Assembly (NCBI GenBank): GCA_017992655.1
Contig: JAGOOF010000008.1
Span: 1 to 14,954, forward strand
Direction: 5' to 3'
Length of the DNA stretch: 14,954 nt
Source of the DNA: Patescibacteria group bacterium
GTDB lineage: Bacteria; Patescibacteriota; UBA1384
Both the position numbers and the translations under genes were made by a program. Every line of letters starts with the position of its first letter. Position 1 is the stretch's first letter. Shown here piece after piece: positions 6,918-12,153 of the stretch. Below the pieces are notes generated by a model, which ran no database searches, was not told where the DNA came from, and was given only the letters and a program-made list of their open reading frames with translations.

Positions 6918-8429
6918 ATGAAATCATACGCCACTTTGAGCTCAGCCGCTCTGTTTGGCCTGGAGGCCTGGCCGGTAAATGTGGAAGTCGATATAGGAGC
7001 AGGCCTACCAGCGTTTACCATTGTCGGTTTGCCCGATAAAGCTGTAGAAGAAAGCCGGGAAAGAGTGCGTTCCGCGATACGTAACTCTGGTTTTGTTTTC
7101 CCCAATAAAAGAATCACCGTTAATCTAGCACCGGCAGATATTAAGAAAGAAGGACCAGCGTACGATTTGGCAATCGCTCTTGGGGTTTTAATTGCCGACA
7201 AGCAAACTCCATATCCCGAAATAAGTGATGTTCTAATTTTGGGGGAATTGGCCCTCGATGGTTCTGTAAGACCGATTAACGGAGTACTACCCATTGCTCT
7301 TTGCGCCCAAAGCTGGGAGCACAATCAAATGTATGTTCCCGATAAAAACGGGCAAGAAGGGGCGCTTGTAAGTAGCATGAAGATTTTTGGCATCTCTAGT
7401 CTTTGCCAACTGGTTGAGTTTATAAGTGGAAGAGTGAACATTGCTGCGGAAATGGCACAAATTCCTGACGCGTCTGCTAACCCCGCGGAATTCGATTTTG
7501 CTGAGGTGCGGGGGCAGGAGAACGCAAAAAGAGCGTTGGAAATTGCCGCAACAGGCCATCATAATATTTTAATGAGTGGCCCTCCCGGTAGTGGAAAAAC
7601 CATGCTTTCTCACGCTTTAGCCGGCATACTTCCTCCGTTGGGAAAAGAAGAAATTTTAGAGGTGACACAGCTGTATTCTGTTGCTGGCCAATTAAAACAA
7701 GGCGAGCATCTAATAAGGCGTCGTCCTTTTCGCCATCCTCACCATACCACGAGCTCTGTGGCACTGGTGGGTGGAGGAACCTTTCCTAAGCCTGGTGAAA
7801 TAAGCCTCTCTCATAAAGGAGTGTTGTTTTTAGACGAACTGCCAGAGTTTCCCCGCTCGGTGCTAGAAGCGCTCCGCCAGCCGTTAGAAGACAAAATAAT
7901 AGCGGTGAGCCGAGCGCAAGGGTCGGTAATTTTCCCCGCCGATTTCATTTTGGTTGCGAGTCGCAACCCCTGCCCCTGTGGATATTTTGGTGATCCTAAC
8001 AAAGAATGCACTTGCAGCGCGCACCAAATAGAAAAATACGGCAAACGGATTTCCGGCCCCTTACTTGACAGAATTGACTTGCACGTAGAAGTGCCAAGAT
8101 TGCCTTACGACGAAATGACATCAAAGCAACAAGGAGAATCCTCCGCTGTTGTGCGTGATAGAGTTATTCAAGCACGAGAAATTCAAAAAAAGAGGTTCGG
8201 AAGAGAAAAAACCAATAGCCAGATGAGGAATAAAGAAGTGGAACAATTTTGCAAAACAAATGAAGAGGGGAGCGCACTATTGCGAAAAGCAGTTGACAGT
8301 TTAAATCTTTCCGGACGTGGCTACATTAAAATTTTAAAACTGGCACGCACAATTGCCGATTTAGAAAATTCACCATCTGTTATGCCTGGCCACATCGCCG
8401 AGGCATTGCAGTACCGCCCCAAAAAATAA
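6918..8429 (+). CDS. comM: ComM/YifB family Mg-chelatase-like AAA+ ATPase
   Basis: This 503-aa protein is normal family length. The N-terminal ChlI/Lon-S5-like domain (about 1-165) contains AALFGLEAWPVNVEV and GLPDKAVEESRERVRSA. The AAA+ core has Walker A GPPGSGKT (221-228), Walker B VLFLDEL (302-308), a four-Cys element (C352-P-C354-G and C364-T-C366) and the arginine-finger segment LLDRIDLH (R385). The C-terminal Mg_chelatase_C helical domain ends in LNLSGRGYIKILKLARTIADL. In Vibrio and Haemophilus, ComM is a hexameric branch-migration helicase that extends integration of incoming DNA during natural transformation; the chelatase label is historical. The ATG follows the transporter TAA with no gap, so the two are cotranscribed. 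No other competence gene is in the window. The identification is secure; a competence role in this organism is inferred. Confidence 0.96.
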   Translation: MKSYATLSSAALFGLEAWPVNVEVDIGAGLPAFTIVGLPDKAVEESRERVRSAIRNSGFVFPNKRITVNLAPADIKKEGPAYDLAIALGVLIADKQTPYPEISDVLILGELALDGSVRPINGVLPIALCAQSWEHNQMYVPDKNGQEGALVSSMKIFGISSLCQLVEFISGRVNIAAEMAQIPDASANPAEFDFAEVRGQENAKRALEIAATGHHNILMSGPPGSGKTMLSHALAGILPPLGKEEILEVTQLYSVAGQLKQGEHLIRRRPFRHPHHTTSSVALVGGGTFPKPGEISLSHKGVLFLDELPEFPRSVLEALRQPLEDKIIAVSRAQGSVIFPADFILVASRNPCPCGYFGDPNKECTCSAHQIEKYGKRISGPLLDRIDLHVEVPRLPYDEMTSKQQGESSAVVRDRVIQAREIQKKRFGREKTNSQMRNKEVEQFCKTNEEGSALLRKAVDSLNLSGRGYIKILKLARTIADLENSPSVMPGHIAEALQYRPKK

Positions 8430-8458
8430 AAGCATGTCCACCTGTGGAGGTGGACATG
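8423..8458 (-). terminator. Terminator of the carbonic anhydrase-like gene
   Basis: An 11-bp perfect stem, CATGTCCACCT (8433-8443) with AGGTGGACATG (8448-8458), has a 4-nt loop. Read on the minus strand it is followed by CTTTTATTTTTT. It begins 13 nt after the minus-strand stop and overlaps the 3' end of comM, so the convergent genes share this short junction. The + side lacks a T-tract. Confidence 0.8.
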
Positions 8459-8471
8459 GATAGCATTGGGC

Positions 8472-8882
8472 TTAGTCGATCTTTAGAAACGAGTTGCCCT
8501 GGTAGGTGTCGAGCAAAACAAGCTCGACGGTAAGCTTGGGGAAGAGCTGGCGGATGTAGTCTCGTGCCTCGCGTAGGTCGGCGGAAAGCTTCTTTTTTTC
8601 TTCGTCCACCGAAGAAAATGCCTGGGTGCCTCCATAAGCACCACAATCGAGGTGGGAAACAAGCAAAAGACGCTCGGCCGAGTGAAGGCTGGCACAAACA
8701 GCAACGTCTTTCATGTAGGTGTCGCGCGTTTTGAGATCAGCGATTTTTTTTGCCGCTCCTGGCCAACTGTAAAGGTCAAACGAATCGGTTCCAAAAGACT
8801 GTGTAAGGTACTCCTCCGTTACCTTACGAAAGCGAAAATCGATGCACTGGACAGCGGCAAAGCGGCATTTATGTTTTGACAT
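8472..8882 (-). CDS. Short beta-class carbonic anhydrase-like protein
   Basis: This 136-aa soluble protein carries the beta-carbonic anhydrase zinc site: C13-I-D15-F-R17 (Cys ligand plus the Asp-Arg dyad of CxDxR) and H77-L-D-C80-G (HxxC ligands). Beta enzymes interconvert CO2 and bicarbonate. It is far shorter than classical beta enzymes (usually above 170 aa) and matches the Pro_CA_2-like 'putative carbonic anhydrase' type, recognised from the HxDCGAYGG motif. I choose the start at 8882 because a GGGGGTC ribosome-site-like stretch precedes it and MSKHKCRFAAVQC is a natural N-terminus; the frame extends to 8948 but would place the promoter inside the gene. It has a strong promoter and its own terminator, so it is monocistronic, and it looks more GC-rich than the flanking genes, perhaps from horizontal gain. 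Activity is unproven for this short family. Confidence 0.82.
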   Translation of the reverse strand: MSKHKCRFAAVQCIDFRFRKVTEEYLTQSFGTDSFDLYSWPGAAKKIADLKTRDTYMKDVAVCASLHSAERLLLVSHLDCGAYGGTQAFSSVDEEKKKLSADLREARDYIRQLFPKLTVELVLLDTYQGNSFLKID

Positions 8883-8916
8883 ATTGACCCCCGTATATTT
8901 TTTGCAAACAAAAATA

Positions 8917-8945
8917 ATAGTAATCGATGTAGGCAATCCTGTCAA
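8917..8945 (-). promoter_or_regulatory. Promoter of the carbonic anhydrase-like gene
   Basis: On the minus strand a perfect TTGACA (8940-8945) lies 17 bp from TACTAT (8917-8922). The predicted start near 8910 leaves a leader of about 28 nt. This is the best -35/-10 pair in the window and almost abuts the divergent sortase -10. Confidence 0.75.
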
Positions 8946-8952
8946 CAATAGA

Positions 8953-8958
8953 TATAAT
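8953..8958 (+). promoter_or_regulatory. -10 element of the sortase operon
   Basis: A perfect TATAAT ends 6 nt before ATG 8965, again predicting a leaderless or nearly leaderless transcript. No convincing -35 is visible; the region where it would lie overlaps the divergent promoter, so the two could interfere. Confidence 0.5.
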
Positions 8959-8964
8959 GGTGGT

Positions 8965-9699
8965 ATGCGTGATGACTATTTCAACGATTTAAACAATTTT
9001 TTGCGCTACACCCGCCGTCGCCGTCGTCTGTGGTCGTTGTTTCTTAACTTTTCCACGTTTGTTTTAGTGGTGGTTTTTACCTTTACGTTTATTAACTATC
9101 CTGTATTAGCAATGCGCACAACTTACACCGTAAACGCAGGCGATAAAGACATAAAGCCAGAAATCGATAGTAAAGATCCCGTGCCACCAACAAAGACTCC
9201 ACCGCCACCAAAACAAGAAAAGCTGGAAGAAAGTGAAAAGCCTGATCCAACAAAAGCAACCACTAACGGTGAAATACCAGAAAGTAAAATTACTATTGAT
9301 AGCATTGGCGTGAACGCGCCTATTATTTGGAATGCCAATGCGAGAAACGTACAAGATCAGCTAAACAAAGGAGTAGTGCATATCGTGGGGTCGGCTGTGC
9401 CAGGAGATGACGGAAACATATTTTTAACTGGCCATTCATCGGACTTATGGTGGACGCCCGGCGAACATAAAACAGTTTTTGCGCTTCTCGACAAATTAGA
9501 AAACGGTAATGAAATCAACTTATCTTATAATGGTGGCTCATTTCAATATCGGGTATATAATAAGGAGGTAGTAAGCAAAGAAGATGTTGCGCGCTTTGTT
9601 GCAACAGACAAGGCGCAATCCTTAACCGTTATGACTTGCTACCCCATTGGTACGAATTGGCGCCGTTTAATGGTGCAGGCGGAAAGAACAGACGACTAA
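8965..9699 (+). CDS. Membrane-anchored sortase (transpeptidase)
   Basis: This 244-aa protein begins with a cytoplasmic, Arg-rich N-terminus (RRRRR at 17-21), one membrane span (about 23-49) and a Pro/Lys-rich extracellular stalk (70-100). The sortase beta-barrel follows (about 104-240), with catalytic His in NIFLTGHSS (H157), Cys in TVMTCYPIGT (C225) and Arg in NWRR (R233/R234). Sortases cut a C-terminal sorting motif such as LPxTG and join the protein to the cell wall or to another protein. TCxxxGTNxxR resembles class D/E/F housekeeping or pilin enzymes; the class is not settled. I start at ATG 8965 rather than the longer open frame, because the extra residues come from the promoter region and the carbonic anhydrase gene. 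It heads a four-gene surface operon, and the next gene is a plausible substrate. Confidence 0.93.
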   Translation: MRDDYFNDLNNFLRYTRRRRRLWSLFLNFSTFVLVVVFTFTFINYPVLAMRTTYTVNAGDKDIKPEIDSKDPVPPTKTPPPPKQEKLEESEKPDPTKATTNGEIPESKITIDSIGVNAPIIWNANARNVQDQLNKGVVHIVGSAVPGDDGNIFLTGHSSDLWWTPGEHKTVFALLDKLENGNEINLSYNGGSFQYRVYNKEVVSKEDVARFVATDKAQSLTVMTCYPIGTNWRRLMVQAERTDD

Positions 9700-9701
9700 T
9701 T

Positions 9702-9710
9702 TGGTATAAT
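9702..9710 (+). promoter_or_regulatory. Extended -10 between the sortase and the small Thr-rich gene
   Basis: TGGTATAAT lies just after the sortase stop. Transcription would start near 9717, at the AAGGAGG ribosome site (9717-9723) of the next gene, giving an internal promoter for the downstream part of the operon. Motif evidence only. Confidence 0.45.
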
Positions 9711-9726
9711 ATAAAAAAGGAGGAAA

Positions 9727-9966
9727 TTGGCAAGTTTTGATGATATCGGTGCATTACCATCGGGCGAAGGAGAAATAATTACGGATTACCCTATCCAAAC
9801 TACCACTACCACAACTTCTCAACCGCCAGCACCGCCCATTACGGAAACAACCGAGACCACCAGCGAAACGGAAACTGGCCCGGAAATTCTGTGGGTCATC
9901 GGTTTAGTGTTACTATTTGTACTTATAATATGGGCAGTATTTGCTCGAAGAAGACAAACCATTTAA
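9727..9966 (+). CDS. Small Thr-rich tail-anchored protein, candidate sortase substrate
   Basis: This 79-aa protein starts at TTG, chosen because a near-perfect AAGGAGG (9717-9723) sits 3 nt upstream. Residues 1-22 are acidic and soluble, and 23-50 are a Thr/Pro/Glu-rich linker. A short SETETGPE is followed by one hydrophobic span (ILWVIGLVLLFVLIIWAVF, about 54-72) and a basic tail ARRRQTI. This is the layout of a C-terminal sorting signal (motif, span, Arg-rich stop), with TETGPE where LPxTGPE would be expected. No N-terminal signal peptide is seen, so export would have to rely on the C-terminal span (N-out, C-in). No family is recognised. The position directly after the sortase supports a partnership, but the non-canonical motif leaves it unproven. 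Confidence 0.75.
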   Translation: MASFDDIGALPSGEGEIITDYPIQTTTTTTSQPPAPPITETTETTSETETGPEILWVIGLVLLFVLIIWAVFARRRQTI

Positions 9967-9972
9967 GAGCCA

Positions 9973-11331
9973 ATGGCGATCAAAAAAGAGCGCTTATTAG
10001 TAGCAGTAGCAATTTTGTTAACTTCCCTAGCTGTGGTAGTTGTTGTGGCTTTGCTTTTGCTTGACACCTTTGGTGTTATTGGCAAAAACAAAAAAGAAGA
10101 ACTGCCTTTTAGCTTAGAACTACTTGCCCCAGAAAAATTAGAAAAGGGGCAATCGAGTATTTGGCGCGTGGTTGCCAAAAACAGTACAGATGAAGATATT
10201 AATCTTACAATGGATGTTTTAGGACAAGGTGTAATTACGTCTAAGCTCAACGAGAACGACAACAGTATTAGCCAGCTTAATCAACAAGCGATTGCGAGTA
10301 CCTATGGTGATACATGGGCACAGGTACCTGGGCTCACATGGCAGGCCGGCATCGTTAAGAAAAAAGAAAATAAAACTATCGATTTTTTAGGTCTTCCTAA
10401 CCTTATGGCGGGGCAAGAGGGGACGGTAAAAGTAATTGCCTATGAGCAAAAACAAACAAGCCGACACTGTGGCTTTTTATGGGTGAAAAAATGCGATATT
10501 GCTGTGAGCAAAATTGAAATTGCCAATGTTAGTGAAGTCGCAATTATTGGTAATGCGGACAGTGAAAACCGCAATGTTATGACGCTGTACAAGGGTTATA
10601 ATTTAGTGAGTGTGCCAATGAGGCTTAATAGTAATTTGGTGGCGCGTTTTTTCAGCCAATTTTTGAGGCCAGTAGCATGGCATTTAGACAGCGCCACTCA
10701 AACTTGGGTCAACCTTGCGGAGAGCGCAAATTACGAAAAGATGGCGCCTGGTAAGGGAATCTGGCTTTACCACCCCGATGGAGGGGATGTTCTCATGCCC
10801 GATGGTGACCCCATTGGCGTGGAAAAAAGTTTCGAGCTAACACTTTCTTCTGGCTGGAACCAAATTGGTAACCCCTACCAATATCGCATTAAGCTTGATG
10901 GCGATAGGGTGTTAGTAAAAAGCGGGGCAGACGAAACCATCACTTTGGCTGGGGCGGTCGAACAAGTGCTAATAAGTAGGATATTAGGTGTGGCAGGCGC
11001 AAAGGGTAGTGACACAACAACCGATCCGGGTTATATTGAAATTGTAGTGGGAAGATATATTCCCGCGGGGGCTGGTTTGTTTGTTAACACAACTGAGCCA
11101 CTCACATTAATTTTTCCAGGAAAAACTATATTTGCCCCTGGTGAGCTTATTAGTGTGGCAGAGAAAGCGAGAATTCTTAATTGGATAAATAGCGAAAGGC
11201 TCGATGTTTGTGGCAACACTCAATCTAGCCTTCTTGGAAGCAACCCGTTGTATAACAGCACTACTGGCGAAACACTTGACCAATTTGATTGTGTTTTATT
11301 AAACCACCAAGACAGGCCGTGGAATAACTAA
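9973..11331 (+). CDS. Membrane-anchored surface protein of unknown function
   Basis: This 452-aa protein has a short basic N-terminus (KKER), one membrane span or uncleaved signal (about 8-31) and a large extracellular part. Residues 45-195 look like a beta-sandwich domain, with strands such as PFSLELLAPEKL and a WRVVAKNSTDEDINLTMDV segment. From about 205 there are two related blocks, GYNLVSVPM (208-216) and SGWNQIGNPYQ (293-303). This 'WNLISxP'-type motif is seen in beta-rich modules of many secreted bacterial proteins. The C-terminus (about 395-452) is a separate module with two Cys and the ending LNHQDRPWNN; I cannot name it. Two more Cys (SRHCGFLWVKKC) sit near 160-170. The ATG is 6 nt after the previous stop with only a weak GAG ribosome site, implying coupling. 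An adhesin or envelope role is inferred. Confidence 0.8.
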   Translation: MAIKKERLLVAVAILLTSLAVVVVVALLLLDTFGVIGKNKKEELPFSLELLAPEKLEKGQSSIWRVVAKNSTDEDINLTMDVLGQGVITSKLNENDNSISQLNQQAIASTYGDTWAQVPGLTWQAGIVKKKENKTIDFLGLPNLMAGQEGTVKVIAYEQKQTSRHCGFLWVKKCDIAVSKIEIANVSEVAIIGNADSENRNVMTLYKGYNLVSVPMRLNSNLVARFFSQFLRPVAWHLDSATQTWVNLAESANYEKMAPGKGIWLYHPDGGDVLMPDGDPIGVEKSFELTLSSGWNQIGNPYQYRIKLDGDRVLVKSGADETITLAGAVEQVLISRILGVAGAKGSDTTTDPGYIEIVVGRYIPAGAGLFVNTTEPLTLIFPGKTIFAPGELISVAEKARILNWINSERLDVCGNTQSSLLGSNPLYNSTTGETLDQFDCVLLNHQDRPWNN

Positions 11332-11342
11332 AAAGGAGCAAG

Positions 11343-11624
11343 ATGTTTATTTTAATAGGCTTATTAGCGGGAATCGTATTTGGTTACACCAGCCACATTA
11401 AGCAACCACTAGAACAGAGGTTTCAAGGAATCATTGAGGGAGTCGCGGTTATTTCTGCGGCCAACTGGGTTTTTTACAACCTTAACTTTCATTGGTGGAT
11501 ATGTATTATTTTGGCAACGGTTGTTTACGCCCTGTTTCTTATGGCAATCCAAACACTGCTTACTCCATCACGCTTCAGGCGCAAAAAGAGCAATCCTGCT
11601 ATTCAATCCCCAACCAGCGCATAA
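11343..11624 (+). CDS. Small membrane protein, unknown function
   Basis: This 93-aa protein follows a clear AAGGAG (11333-11338), 11 nt after the preceding stop, and is probably the last gene of the sortase operon. It has two or three hydrophobic stretches (MFILIGLLAGIVFGY; GVAVISAANWVFY; WWICIILATVVYALFLMAI) and a basic cytoplasmic tail SRFRRKKS. No family is recognised. Its last 26 bases overlap the 3' end of the convergent minus-strand gene, and no T-tract terminator is seen between the two. Confidence 0.72.
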   Translation: MFILIGLLAGIVFGYTSHIKQPLEQRFQGIIEGVAVISAANWVFYNLNFHWWICIILATVVYALFLMAIQTLLTPSRFRRKKSNPAIQSPTSA

Positions 11625-11877
11625 TTGTTTTACCTGCAATACGGACGTAATCGGTCTGGCTATTGAGTATGGCAACCGCTACTACCACGGTGGCAAGCCC
11701 GATCATAGTTAGTGATATCTTTTCGATGTCGCTTGCAACTTCTGAACGAGGACGGCCGTCGTTATTGTTGGTTGCTAGTGTTACGCTGTAATCTGCGCTT
11801 GCACTTTCGTGAAGCGGCTTGTTTTGGCTAACGCGCAAACGAGCGAGGTGCTTCTTTTTTTTGTGTTTCTTACCCAT
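11599..11877 (-). CDS. Small Lys-rich single-span membrane protein, unknown function
   Basis: This 92-aa protein starts MGKKHKKKKHLARLR, a very basic tract, followed by a polar region (about 17-52) and one hydrophobic segment (ISLTMIGLATVVVAVAIL, about 54-71). An AAGGAG ribosome site (11882-11887) is 4 nt before the ATG, and a plausible promoter lies at 11916-11943. The strong ribosome site and promoter make it a real gene despite its size. The basic N-terminus could contact nucleic acid or lipid head groups, but I recognise no family. Confidence 0.75.
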   Translation of the reverse strand: MGKKHKKKKHLARLRVSQNKPLHESASADYSVTLATNNNDGRPRSEVASDIEKISLTMIGLATVVVAVAILNSQTDYVRIAGKTIMRWLGIE

Positions 11878-11885
11878 ATTGCTCC

Positions 11886-11914
11886 TTGATATGCTTAGGA
11901 ACTATTGATAGAAT
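11886..11914 (+). promoter_or_regulatory. Predicted promoter of the tRNA-Cys/tRNA-Gly transcript
   Basis: TTGATA (11886-11891) lies 17 bp from TAGAAT (11909-11914). The start near 11921 would be about 37 nt upstream of tRNA-Cys. It interleaves with the divergent promoter at 11916-11943. Confidence 0.5.
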
Positions 11915-11915
11915 A

Positions 11916-11943
11916 ATCATATCACGTAAGTTAGATTATTCAA
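11916..11943 (-). promoter_or_regulatory. Predicted promoter of the Lys-rich membrane protein gene
   Basis: On the minus strand TTGAAT (11938-11943) lies 16 bp from TATGAT (11916-11921). The leader would be about 30 nt and include the AAGGAG site. Confidence 0.45.
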
Positions 11944-11957
11944 CAAAAGGCAAGCGT

Positions 11958-12031
11958 GGCCTCGTGACCGAGCGGTTAGGTAGGAGTCTGCAAAACTCCG
12001 TACGGCGGTTCGACTCCGCCCGAGGCCTCCA
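11958..12031 (+). tRNA. tRNA-Cys (GCA)
   Basis: The acceptor GGCCTCG pairs with CGAGGCC. The anticodon stem GGAGT/ACTCC encloses loop CTGCAAA (anticodon GCA), and the T-arm is GGCGG-TTCGACT-CCGCC. The discriminator is T73, as expected for Cys, and the 3' CCA is encoded. Confidence 0.96.
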
Positions 12032-12106
12032 GCGGGTATAGTATAATGGCTATTATACCACCCTTCCAAGGTGAAGATGCGGGTTCGATTCCCGCTACCC
12101 GCTCCA
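12032..12106 (+). tRNA. tRNA-Gly (TCC)
   Basis: It begins directly after the CCA of tRNA-Cys. Acceptor GCGGGTA/TACCCGC, anticodon loop CTTCCAA (TCC), T-arm GCGGG-TTCGATT-CCCGC, discriminator T and an encoded CCA. The outer pair of the anticodon stem appears mismatched (C-A) and the D-arm is weak. Confidence 0.94.
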
Positions 12107-12129
12107 ACGTTTAAAGATATGATATTTAA

Positions 12130-12153
12130 AAACCTGTGAAGGTTTATTTTTTT
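12130..12153 (+). terminator. Terminator of the tRNA-Cys/Gly transcript
   Basis: AAACCT (12130-12135), loop GTGA and AGGTTT (12140-12145) are followed by A and seven T. It overlaps the stop codon of the convergent transcobalamin-like gene. On the minus strand it also runs into a short T-tract, so it may serve both sides. Confidence 0.65.

Noticed and set aside
8883..8948. Longer N-terminus for the carbonic anhydrase-like protein
   Set aside because: It would translate through the TTGACA/TACTAT promoter, and the extra 22 residues do not resemble the family.
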